This document shows, one piece after another, positions 16,130-23,769 of a stretch of 37,646 nt of DNA. The DNA lies in assembly GCA_963808455.1 (NCBI GenBank), contig CAWEHT010000035.1, positions 1-37,646 on the forward strand, written 5' to 3'. How positions within the stretch are numbered: position 1 is the first letter of the stretch; every line of letters starts with the position of its first letter. The translations under genes were made by a program, and so were the position numbers. The notes beneath the pieces were generated by a model, which saw only the letters and a list, made by a program, of their open reading frames with translations, was not told the origin of the DNA and did not search any database. Origin of the DNA: CAWEHT01 sp963808455. GTDB taxonomy: Bacteria; Chloroflexota; Anaerolineae; CG2-30-64-16.

Positions 16130-17026
16130 GGTGAGATGGATTTCCTGCTGGCGGATATCAACCCCCTGTTGAGAGGCTCTGGCACACGCCTCCGAGGGCC
16201 GCGTGTCAGGACGGTGACCATCTGCCGGCGATAGGCTGCGCTGGCCCGCAGGTCGGTGATGGGGTGGGCATCCTCGCCGGCCGCCTGCGCGGCCGCCTCG
16301 ATCGCGGCCTGCGACGGCTCGGCGCCCTCCAGTAGCAACTCGGCCGGCCGGGCCCTCCAGGGGACCGGAGCGACCGAGCCCAGGACGATGCGGGCAGCGC
16401 TGACCCTGTCGCGCTCGTCGAGCGTCAGGCGCACCGCGACACTGGCCACGGCGATGGCCATGCCGCGCCGCTGGCCGAGCTTCAGGAACCCCGACGCCGT
16501 TCGTGGGGCCGGCAGGGGAACGCGAAAGCCCGTCAGGGCCTCATCCGGCGCCAGGATGGTGCGGCCGGGCCCGCAGAAGAAGTCGGCAAGCCGCATGGAT
16601 CGTGTTCCTGCAGCGCTGGCCAGCTGCACGAGCGCGTCGGCGGCGATCAAGGGCGGTGCCGCGGTCGGCAGCGGGGGACGCGTTGGCGATGTTACCACCG
16701 AGCGTGCCGCGATTGCGCACCGGCGGCCCGCCGACCTGCAGGCAGGCCTGCTGCAGCGCCGGCAGCGTGCGCGCCAGGAGACTGGACCTGGCCGCCTGTG
16801 CATGCGTCACGCGTGCGCCAAGATGGATGTGGCCGTCCTCCAATTCGATGGCCCCCAGGGGCAGGCAGCGGAGATCGATCAGGCAAGCGGGGCGGACCGT
16901 CCCGTTGCGGAGGCGAGGCACGAGATCCGTGCCTCCGGCGAGCCAGCGCCCCTGGCCGGCGTGTTCGGCCATGAGCTGCAGGGCATCATCGAGGCGCTGC
17001 GGCGCGAAGTAGTCGAAATCGTTCAC
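16126..17026 (-). CDS. Molybdenum hydroxylase FAD subunit (two frameshifts)
   Basis: FAD-binding subunit of the CoxM/XdhB family, about 290 residues. FAD-binding motifs are RWLAGGTDLVPRLRNG and GTLGGNIANASPAAD; then ADFFCGPGRTILAPDE, and the C-terminal CO-dehydrogenase flavoprotein domain ends ASAAYRRQMVTVLTRR. GTG at 17026 after GGAGGAGAG starts the protein at VNDFDYFAPQ. A frameshift near 16670 separates the FAD domain from the rest. A second near 16200 affects the end; in the corrected frame the stop would be at 16158-16160. First gene of the three-subunit operon. Confidence 0.83.
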
Positions 17027-17143
17027 CTCTCCTCCTCCCAGATGTTGAATCGGATCAGGTTCTGCGCAGGGGCAGACCCATTTCAACAAGTTTCGCGAGC
17101 TGGGCGCAAAATTAGTCACCGCCCACACCCTGGTTAAAGACAA

Positions 17144-17166
17144 TTTGGCCCCAAAATGGGGCCAAA
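17144..17166 (-). terminator. Terminator hairpin after the tRNA gene
   Basis: On the minus strand, TTTGGCCCC and GGGGCCAAA form a 9-bp perfect stem with a 5-nt loop, followed by TTGTCTTT. It starts a few bases after the tRNA 3' end and separates the tRNA from the molybdenum hydroxylase operon. Confidence 0.7.
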
Positions 17167-17169
17167 GAG

Positions 17170-17532
17170 TGGGTCCCCCGGGATTCGAACCCAGGACCAA
17201 CCGGTTATGCATCCCACCGCGGCTTTCGCCGCCCCTTGCGGGTTTGTGGGCTGGACTATCCCTTCGCCCTCCCAAGGGGGGGCGCCTGCCGTCTAGTCTC
17301 TACACCTTCCTCATTGACGAGGCTTGGCTCGGGATTACCATACCGCCAGGGCTCCAGGCTTCCCCGAATTTGGCAGGTGATCACTTGGGGATCTCTCCCC
17401 AAGCAGCCCTTGCAAACAGGCCATCTCAAGGTTGCGATAGGGCTATGATAGAACAATCTAGCTGCATAACGCGCACCTCGATCTTGGCTCGTTACTCTGA
17501 GCCGGCCGCTCTAACCGCTGAGCTAGGGACCC
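17170..17532 (-). tRNA. tRNA with CAU anticodon, interrupted by a group I intron
   Basis: The 5' half (17532 to 17500) reads GGGTCCC, TA, D-arm GCTC/GAGC, then GCCGG-CT. The 3' half (17209 to 17170) reads CATAA-CCGGT, variable loop, T-arm CTGGG-TTCGAAT-CCCGG and GGGACCC-A. Joined, they give a 73-nt cloverleaf with loop CTCATAA and anticodon CAU, no encoded CCA. G1-C72 pairing and the absence of three GC pairs in the anticodon stem argue against initiator tRNA, so it is elongator Met or the Ile tRNA whose C34 is converted to lysidine. A TACACT box at 17542-17547 (minus strand) may be its -10 element. The interruption is described separately. Confidence 0.88.
17210..17499 (-). ncRNA. Group I intron (IC3-like) in the tRNA anticodon loop
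   Basis: A 290-nt insertion between U33 and C34 carries the conserved group I core. Element P is AATTCGGGGAAGCC (17370-17357), Q/R is AATCCCGAGCCAAGCC (17336-17321), and the R/S strand is GGAAGGTGTAGAGACTAGACGG split as GGAAGGTGTAGA plus GACTAGACGG (17310-17289). These closely resemble the cyanobacterial tRNA-Leu and Azoarcus tRNA-Ile introns. The intron ends in G, as required, and the 5' exon ends in U. An internal guide GAGCC (17490-17486) can pair with exon/intron GGCTC to form P1. The splice-site U would pair with A and not the usual G, so the exact 5' junction needs testing. No homing endonuclease is encoded. Confidence 0.87.
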
Positions 17533-17597
17533 ACTGCCGTGAGTGTATCACAAAATCGCAAGACGCGCACAAAAGGAGGTGGCTGCCCCGCCGGCCC

Positions 17598-19841
17598 TCA
17601 CCCCGCCGCGCTCACCGGCAGGGCCAGCCGTCCCACTTCCTGCCCGTCGGTCGCCCGGTACAGGATCAGCAGCACCCCCGCTCCCTGGGGCAAGCCCCGC
17701 ATGTCTTTCGTGGGCCCGGCGGGGGGTTTCGGGGCGTTCGCCAGGTCGGCCGGGCTCTCCGGCTCGTAGGTTCCGGGCAGCGGCAGATCGTACACGTCCT
17801 GCACGCGTTCGCCCGGCACCCAGTCGGTCGTCGGGTAGGTGAAATGCACGGGGACCTGGTCCGTCTGCGCCAGCGGCGCACCCTGCGGGTCGAGCAGCCG
17901 GGCCGAGACCTTCAGGCTGTCCGTGATGGACGCCGCCGCCGCCCAGGTGAGCGTCAGCCGCAGGACCGGCCCGCCATGGGTGGCTCGCAGCGCCATCTGC
18001 GAGTCGATCAGCGCGATCCCGGCGCCGATGGGCTGGCCGGCGGGCTGCAGCGCAGGCTGTGCTTTGTAGCCCACCGCGATGAGCGGGCCGGCCGCGCTCA
18101 GGCTGTAGCGGCCCGCGGCGCCCGGCAGGTCACGCGTGAGGTAGACGGCCTGGCCGCGCTGCAGGGCCGCCGCCACGGCGGCCAGGCGGGCCGCTTCGGC
18201 GTCGGCCGCCACGACCTGCACGTCCGGACGTTGGCCTAACACGTCGCGGAAGTAGCGCACCAGGGTCGTTTCGCCCAACAGGCCCACGATCTCCCCGTCC
18301 GGCGCCACGGTCTGCAGCATATCCTGGCCGTAATCGAAGAGCCCCCAGGCGTGGCTCAGGTCCTGGTGCGGGTATGCCCGCAGGCCGCCGAGCGCCGGTT
18401 CCACGAGCAGGAGGGCCACGGCGACCCCCGTCACCGCGGTCGCGATCCGCGGACGGCCCCTTCCCGCCGCGCCTTTCCGCTCCGGCAGGCGCAGGCAGAG
18501 CGCCCTGAGCCAGCCCAGGACGCACGCGATGCCCGCCGCGGCCCAGACGGCGGCCAGCAGGTAGGCCGGCAGCAGGAACGAGCCGATGTTCTGCACCTTA
18601 TAGACGATGTCGAAGGCGGCCTGGCAGGCCGTCGCCACCAACAGCAGCGCGTAGCGCCGGGGCGACCGGCGCCAGGCCGTCAGGATGCCCAGCAGTGCCG
18701 CCAGCAGTAGGGCGGTCCCTATTTGGTCGCGGAACTGCCCCACGAAAAAGGCGCCATCACGTTGCAAGTTGAATGGGTTGCCTGACAGAAAGACATCGTA
18801 TTGCCGCGCCATGATCCAGCCCAGCGTGCCGGACAGCGTCGGATGGAACGTGCCGTCCAGCGAGGTCACCGCCTGCCCGCGCAGCGGCAGGTAAAGGTAA
18901 AGCAGCAGCGGGGCGACCATCAGCAGCAGCGGCTTCAGCCAGCGCCGGGGCTGCCACGCCAGGATCGGGTCGGTCCAGAGGATGAACAGGAGGGCCGCAG
19001 GCAGGAGCAGCACGAACATCCGATGGTGGGCCAGGCCGATGCCCGCCACCAGCCCCACGCCGGCCAGCCCCGCATCCGAGAGCGAGTGGGATGATATGCC
19101 CGGGCTCCCGGCTGGCTCGCGCCCGGCGCCGGCAGAGGCGAGGCCCTCGGCGGCGCCAGGCTGGGGCCAGCGTGAGCGTTTGGGGGGCTCGGGGGGCGCA
19201 GCCCGCCCGACCGGGGGTGGCGGGGGCCAGGCGGCCCCCGCCGATGCTAAAGATTCTGTGTTAGGGTTGCCCTGCTTTGCGCCCCTGGCATGGGATAGGC
19301 CCCCGCTCCCACGGCGCGTTTCCCAGCGCAGCAGGAGATACAGGAACAGCGCCACCACAAGGACGTGTGCGGGATGGACATCTGCCTGCGTGGACAACGT
19401 CCACCAGGTCGGCGCCAGGGCGAAAGCGACTGTGGCGACGCCGGCGGCCGGACGGTCGCCTGAGAATTCGTGTGCCAGCAGATAGAAGACGGCTACGGCC
19501 GCCGCGGCCGCGGCAGCCGAGAAGAGGTTGGCCCGGCCTGCCGGGTCCCGCCAGGGGACGATCGTTACAAAGAGCTTGCCCAGCAGGATAAACAGCGGGT
19601 AGCCCGTCGGGTGCGAGATGCCAAGCGTGGGGATGACGACCTGCCACTCGAGGTTGTCGTCGAACATGTTCCACACGGACGGCGCCGCGGTGGCGGCGTA
19701 CAGGACCAGGCTCGCCAGCCCGAAGAACGCGGCCAGAAACGCATCCCGGCGCTCGCCGCACCACGAGATCCACGATTCTGCCCTCGAGCGGCGGGCTGTG
19801 TTCCGAGCGGTTGGGTCCAACAAGGCATCTCCTCTGGGCAC
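17598..19841 (-). CDS. DUF2723 family multi-pass membrane protein
   Basis: 747 residues. The N-terminal domain is DUF2723, a glycosyltransferase-like membrane family: a hydrophobic helix, then APSVWNMFDDNLEWQVV, TLGISHPTGYPLFILLGKL and APTWWTLSTQADVHPAHV, followed by about ten hydrophobic segments. The C-terminal third is soluble. Residues about 178-255 are a hydrophilic, Pro/Ala/Gly-rich insertion between membrane segments. The GTG at 19841 has no good ribosome site; the TTG at 19823 after AGAGGAG is a better start. Substrate unknown; the family is thought to move sugars or protein in the envelope. Confidence 0.82.
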   Translation of the reverse strand: MPRGDALLDPTARNTARRSRAESWISWCGERRDAFLAAFFGLASLVLYAATAAPSVWNMFDDNLEWQVVIPTLGISHPTGYPLFILLGKLFVTIVPWRDPAGRANLFSAAAAAAAVAVFYLLAHEFSGDRPAAGVATVAFALAPTWWTLSTQADVHPAHVLVVALFLYLLLRWETRRGSGGLSHARGAKQGNPNTESLASAGAAWPPPPPVGRAAPPEPPKRSRWPQPGAAEGLASAGAGREPAGSPGISSHSLSDAGLAGVGLVAGIGLAHHRMFVLLLPAALLFILWTDPILAWQPRRWLKPLLLMVAPLLLYLYLPLRGQAVTSLDGTFHPTLSGTLGWIMARQYDVFLSGNPFNLQRDGAFFVGQFRDQIGTALLLAALLGILTAWRRSPRRYALLLVATACQAAFDIVYKVQNIGSFLLPAYLLAAVWAAAGIACVLGWLRALCLRLPERKGAAGRGRPRIATAVTGVAVALLLVEPALGGLRAYPHQDLSHAWGLFDYGQDMLQTVAPDGEIVGLLGETTLVRYFRDVLGQRPDVQVVAADAEAARLAAVAAALQRGQAVYLTRDLPGAAGRYSLSAAGPLIAVGYKAQPALQPAGQPIGAGIALIDSQMALRATHGGPVLRLTLTWAAAASITDSLKVSARLLDPQGAPLAQTDQVPVHFTYPTTDWVPGERVQDVYDLPLPGTYEPESPADLANAPKPPAGPTKDMRGLPQGAGVLLILYRATDGQEVGRLALPVSAAG

Positions 19842-20047
19842 CGGGATTGTATCTCAGAATGCGGACCGGCCCAAACTGAATGGAAGCCCCCGGCCGCGGG
19901 ATTTGCCCGCGCGTACCCCTTGCAAAGCGGGTCCTTCAGGGCTATGATCTGATCATGAATACGGAACCTATCGCTACGGCATCGGACCCCGAAGGTCCCG
20001 GCCGGGAACCGGCTGGGGCTGCGCTCCAGAGCGTCCGAAAGGTGAGG

Positions 20048-21226
20048 ATGGGCCAGCTGATCGGCCTCTTGACCTCGGGCGGCGACAGCCCCGGCTTGAA
20101 TGCGGCCCTCCGGGGGATCGGTAAGGCTGCCCTGGGGTGCTATGGCATGGAGGTGATCGGCTTTCGCGACGGTTTCCGCGGGCTGATGGAGAACCGCACC
20201 CAGGTGCTGGACAGCTCTACCTTCGCCGGGATCCTGACGGTCGGCGGCACGATCCTCGGCACGAGCCGCGATAAGCCTTACGCTATGCCCGTCGGCGGCA
20301 CGATGATGGACATGACCGACGTCATCGTCGACAACTATCGCAAGCACCGCCTGGATGTGCTCGTCTGCCTCGGCGGTGGGGGAACGCAGAAGAATGCCTA
20401 TCACCTGATGCAGCAGGGCCTGAACATCGTGACGCTGCCCAAGACCATCGACAACGACGTCGCCATGACCGAGACGTCGCTCGGTTTCGACACCGCCCTG
20501 GGCATCGCGACCGAGGCCATCGACCGCCTGCACAGCACGGCCCACAGCCATCACCGCATCATCGTGCTCCAGGTCATGGGGCATCGGGCCGGCTGGCTCG
20601 CCCTCGGGGCGGGGATCGCCGGCGGCGCGGACGTCATCTTGATCCCGGAGATCCCATACGACGTCGAGAAGGTGGCCCAGGCCATCCTCAGCCGCAGCCG
20701 CAGCGGGCGTGGCTTCAGCATCGTGGCGATCGCCGAAGGTGCGATGTCGAAAGAGGATTTTGCGGCCCAGCAGGCAGCCAGGGCCGGAAAGGCGCACGCC
20801 AAGGCCGGCAAGGGCGAGCGCCAGGATGGGGAACACCACCATCACGGAAAGAAGGCCGAGGAGAAACACGCGCTGCACGCTCAGGCCCATGCCGAAAGCG
20901 AACCGGCGGCGCCGCAGACGGGCAACGCGCTGCGCCTCAGCGCCCAGCTGGAGGCCCTGACAGGTCTTCGAGCCGCCGTGACCATCCTGGGTTACCTGCA
21001 GCGGGGCGGCATCCCTTCGGCCGCCGATCGCTTGCTCGCCACCCGCCTGGGCACCGCCTGCGCCGGCCTGATCAAGGAGGGCCATTACGGGGTGATGGTG
21101 GCCGCTGCCGGAGATGGCTTCCGGCCCGTCCCGCTGGGAGACGTCGTCGGCAAGCGCAGGACCGTGCCTCTCGACCATTTCTGGGTCGAGAGTGCCCGCA
21201 GCGTAAACACCTGCCTGGGAGACTGA
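20048..21226 (+). CDS. pfkA: 6-phosphofructokinase
   Basis: Phosphorylates fructose 6-phosphate in glycolysis. 392 residues from ATG 20048, which follows AAAGG and gives the family's usual first residues (MGQLIGLLTSGGDSPGLNA); ATG 19955 is an alternative. Motifs: GGDSPG, TILGTSRDKP, VCLGGGGTQKNAY, PKTIDNDV (catalytic Asp), VMGHRAGWLAL, IPEIPYD, AIAEGA and TILGYLQRGG. The Lys in PKTIDND and Gly112 match the mixed ATP-type class; the adjacent residue, usually Asp or Glu and Mg-binding, is Gly111. Between AIAEGA and the C-terminal part lies an unusual insertion of about 60 residues rich in Ala, Lys, His and Glu (20753-20930). Divergent from DUF2723 with about 200 bp between. Confidence 0.92.
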   Translation: MGQLIGLLTSGGDSPGLNAALRGIGKAALGCYGMEVIGFRDGFRGLMENRTQVLDSSTFAGILTVGGTILGTSRDKPYAMPVGGTMMDMTDVIVDNYRKHRLDVLVCLGGGGTQKNAYHLMQQGLNIVTLPKTIDNDVAMTETSLGFDTALGIATEAIDRLHSTAHSHHRIIVLQVMGHRAGWLALGAGIAGGADVILIPEIPYDVEKVAQAILSRSRSGRGFSIVAIAEGAMSKEDFAAQQAARAGKAHAKAGKGERQDGEHHHHGKKAEEKHALHAQAHAESEPAAPQTGNALRLSAQLEALTGLRAAVTILGYLQRGGIPSAADRLLATRLGTACAGLIKEGHYGVMVAAAGDGFRPVPLGDVVGKRRTVPLDHFWVESARSVNTCLGD

Positions 21227-21249
21227 TGGGCTCTGCCTCGCGCTTCGGC

Positions 21250-22158
21250 TCAGCCGCCTCGCAGCCAGAGCCAGAGCCCCGCGGCCATCCAGGCAGCCCC
21301 GCCGATCAGCCCGACGGGCAGCGGGCCGAGCAGGGGGTTGGGCTGGCCCTGCACGAACAGGGCTGCCAGCCCGGCGATGCCGTTGATTGCGCCGTGGCCG
21401 ACCACCGCCGGCCAGACGCACTTGCTGCGTTGCGCCACCCAGGCCAGGAGCACCGATCCCGGCACGGTAAACCATAGGAAGGTCAGGAAGCCAACCCAGG
21501 GGAAACCCCGATAGCCGAACCCGTACTCGTAGCCCATGGCAATGACCGGCCAATGCCAGACACCCCAGATGACCCCGACCAGCACGGTGGCCTTCCGCCA
21601 GCCGAGAGGCATCAGCTTTGGCAGAAGGTAGGCCCGCCAGCCGAACTCTTCGCCGAAGGTGAAGAGCCCATTGAGCACCGGCGCGAGGAGGACCGCGCCA
21701 AGCACCTCCGAGGCCACCAGGCCCCACAGGTTCGTGCTTGCCGCGCGCGCCCCAGCAGCCGGCGCAGGGTGCCCAGGCCGGGATCGAAATAGCGCGGCAG
21801 GGCCAGGAAGAATAGCGCCATGCCGAGGATGGTCAGGACCGCCGGCCCGACCCAGGCTGCCAGCCAGTATGGCCAGCCCCGCCAGTAGGGCTGCAGCCAG
21901 GTGGTTGACCAGCCTTCGCGGGTGGCCAGGCGTGTGAAGATGTGCGCCAGGGCCGGCGCCCACATGTAGCCGGTTGCGAGGATCACGGTCGCCAGCGTGA
22001 GGTGCAGGGACGGGACCAGCATCGGGCTGTTCGTCAGCCTGCCGTTCAGGGCGACGATCAGGCCCATGCTCCACGCGATCGCGAAGGCGATGGCCAGGAA
22101 CAGCGCGATCCGCCGGCCGTCGAGCGCCGGACCGCGCGGCAGCTGCAGTTCTCTTCAC
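21250..22158 (-). CDS. CPBP-family intramembrane metalloprotease (frameshifts)
   Basis: The C-terminal half contains FTFGEEFGWRAYLLPKL (EExxxR motif), GVIWGVWHWPVIAMGY, FLWFTVPGSVLLAW and VVGHGAINGIAG, the metal-binding and membrane motifs of CPBP (Abi/Rce1-like) proteases. The N-terminal membrane helices (GRRIALFLAIAFAIAWSMG, TLATVILATGYMWAPALAHI) are in a different frame, so there are frameshifts near 21745 and 22130. GTG 22158 overlaps the stop of the acetyltransferase gene as GTGA, so the two are coupled. Role unknown; some members process proteins or give immunity to bacteriocins. Confidence 0.75.
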   Translation of the reverse strand: MKRTAAAARSGARRPADRAVPGHRLRDRVEHGPDRRPERQADEQPDAGPVPAPHAGDRDPRNRLHVGAGPGAHLHTPGHPRRLVNHLAAALLAGLAILAGSLGRAGGPDHPRHGAILPGPAALFRSRPGHPAPAAGARAASTNLWGLVASEVLGAVLLAPVLNGLFTFGEEFGWRAYLLPKLMPLGWRKATVLVGVIWGVWHWPVIAMGYEYGFGYRGFPWVGFLTFLWFTVPGSVLLAWVAQRSKCVWPAVVGHGAINGIAGLAALFVQGQPNPLLGPLPVGLIGGAAWMAAGLWLWLRGG

Positions 22159-22646
22159 CCGTGTCCTCCGTGCAGGTCGAGCTCAAAACAGGTCAGATGG
22201 GGCCTGAGGGTGTCTGGGACGGGATAGTAAGGCGGGATCTCGTGAAAGCCCAGGGCATGATAGAGCCCACGCGCTTCCGGCATAGTATCCGCCGTGTCCA
22301 ACCGCATCTGGGCATAGCCGGCGACGCGGGCTTCGGCCACGATCCGTTCGGCCAGCGCCCGCCCCACCCCGCGCGCCCTGAAGGCCGGCCGCACATAGAG
22401 CCGTTTCATCTCGCAGGCGCCGCAGCTCAGCGGGCGCAGGGCCACGCAGCCTGCCGGCTGCCCGTCTTCCAGCGCCAGCAGCAGCCTTCCGCCCGGCGGC
22501 GCATACTTGCCCGGCAGCCCGGCCATCTCCTGTTCGTAGCCCTGGAAAGTCAGGTCAAAGCCCAGCCATCCTGCATATTCGGCAATCAGCTCGCGGACCT
22601 GCGCGAGCTGTTCCGGAGCGGTAGCCTGGACGATCTGGATCGGCAT
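22155..22646 (-). CDS. GNAT-family N-acetyltransferase
   Basis: 163 residues with the GNAT fold: LLALEDGQPAGCVALRPL, then EMKRLYVRPAFRARGVGRAL, which holds the acetyl-CoA-binding R-x-x-G-x-G/A loop, and a C-terminal ARGLYHALGFHEIPPYY. Substrate unknown; it resembles small-molecule or amino-acid acetyltransferases of this class. ATG at 22646. The stop overlaps the start of the CPBP protease gene. The frame is intact. Confidence 0.88.
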   Translation of the reverse strand: MPIQIVQATAPEQLAQVRELIAEYAGWLGFDLTFQGYEQEMAGLPGKYAPPGGRLLLALEDGQPAGCVALRPLSCGACEMKRLYVRPAFRARGVGRALAERIVAEARVAGYAQMRLDTADTMPEARGLYHALGFHEIPPYYPVPDTLRPHLTCFELDLHGGHG

Positions 22647-22839
22647 CGGGCCATTCTAGCACATTTCCCTGTCGCCGCGATAATTGGCCGTATCGGTGGT
22701 CCTGCCGGCCTCTCGATGGCACGGCTCCGCGGCGACGCGAGCCATGTGCGATTGCCGGACGGAGGGCCCGGGCATGAGCCGGCTCGACGATCTGCCGAGA
22801 GACCACCGGCCTGACCGTGAGGTAGACGTAGGCTGCGCC

Positions 22840-23108
22840 ATGTCAAAGCTCTTCCAGACACCCGGCCGGAAGCCGAGCGAATCCTCATCGGCCTGCTTCG
22901 TCGTGCCCCGATCCCGCGAAAGCTGGAGATGCTGGGGGAGATGAACGCGGCTGCCCGGCAGCTGGCCTTGCAGGGGCTGCGGGCCAGGCATCCCGACGCG
23001 GACCAGGCCCAGTTGAACCGGTTTCTGGCCGACCTGCTGCTCGGGCCCGAGCTGGCGGGGCGCGTCTACGGGGCACACCCGCCCGAGGGAGGCCAGGATG
23101 CTGCCTGA
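22840..23108 (+). CDS. Small helical protein paired with nucleotidyltransferase
   Basis: About 89 residues. From about 22855 the frame reads PDTRPEAERILIGLLRRA, PIPRKLEMLGEMNAAARQLA and RFLADLLLGPELAGRVYG, a helical domain I recall next to such nucleotidyltransferases in Chloroflexota and cyanobacteria, with no known function. The likely start ATG 22840 (MSKLF) is one frame away from the homologous part, so a frameshift lies at about 22845-22860; in the conserved frame the first ATG is at 22929. Its stop overlaps the next gene by 11 nt, so they are cotranscribed. Confidence 0.6.
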
Positions 23109-23679
23109 GCCCATCGCGGTGGTCCTCCTGGTCACCGATGCGCTCGAACGGTTGGGCGTGCCTTATGTCATCGGCGGCTCGCTCGCCAGTACGGTGCATG
23201 GCGTGGTCCGGACGACCCTGGACGCCGACATCGTGGCCGATCTCAGCACCGATCAGGCACCGGCCCTTGCGGCCGCGCTGGCCGCCGCTTTCTACGTCAA
23301 CCCCCAGTCCGTCGAGGACGCCGTCCGCCGGCGCAGCAGCTTCAATGCCATCCATCTCGCGACCATGTTCAAGATCGACGTTTTCATCCCCAAGGGGCGG
23401 CCTTTTGACCGCCAGCAGCTCGAACGGCGGCAGCCCTGGCCCGTGGGCGGCGGGCCAGGCCGCGTGATCTACGTCGCCAGCGCCGAGGATACGGTGCTGG
23501 CGAAGCTGGAGTGGTACCGCCTCGGCGGCGAGGCGTCCGACCGCCAGTGGCGGGATGTCCTTGGCGTGCTGGCGGTGCAGCGTGGCGCGCTCGATCTGGC
23601 CTACTTGCGGCGCTGGGCGCACGAGCTTGGCGTGGCGGACCTGGCGGAGCGCGCCCTGGCCGAGACGCCGCCGGCCTGA
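23098..23679 (+). CDS. Nucleotidyltransferase-fold protein (AbiEii-like)
   Basis: 193 residues. The nucleotidyltransferase signature is VIGGSLASTVHG (Gly-Ser of the G-S motif near residues 27-29) followed by TLDADIVADL (Asp42 and Asp44, metal-binding DxD), with a later KIDVFIPKG. The C-terminal part is helical (EDTVLAKLEWYRLGGEAS, RQWRDVLGVL). The AbiEii/MNT-like family includes toxins that modify tRNA, with partners as antitoxin. The overlapping small gene upstream could be the partner, which is inference. The frame is intact. Confidence 0.78.
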   Translation: MLPEPIAVVLLVTDALERLGVPYVIGGSLASTVHGVVRTTLDADIVADLSTDQAPALAAALAAAFYVNPQSVEDAVRRRSSFNAIHLATMFKIDVFIPKGRPFDRQQLERRQPWPVGGGPGRVIYVASAEDTVLAKLEWYRLGGEASDRQWRDVLGVLAVQRGALDLAYLRRWAHELGVADLAERALAETPPA

Positions 23680-23769
23680 CCGGGAGTCGGGCGAGGAGGG
23701 GGTATGGGCTTACGATGGGATCAGGCTGAACTGCCCCAGGTGCGGCCTTCATCGCCAGGCGAAGCAGCG

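Noticed and set aside
19565..21727. 720-codon minus-strand frame across the phosphofructokinase gene
   Set aside because: It is antisense to phosphofructokinase and mixes pieces of neighbouring genes in the wrong frame.
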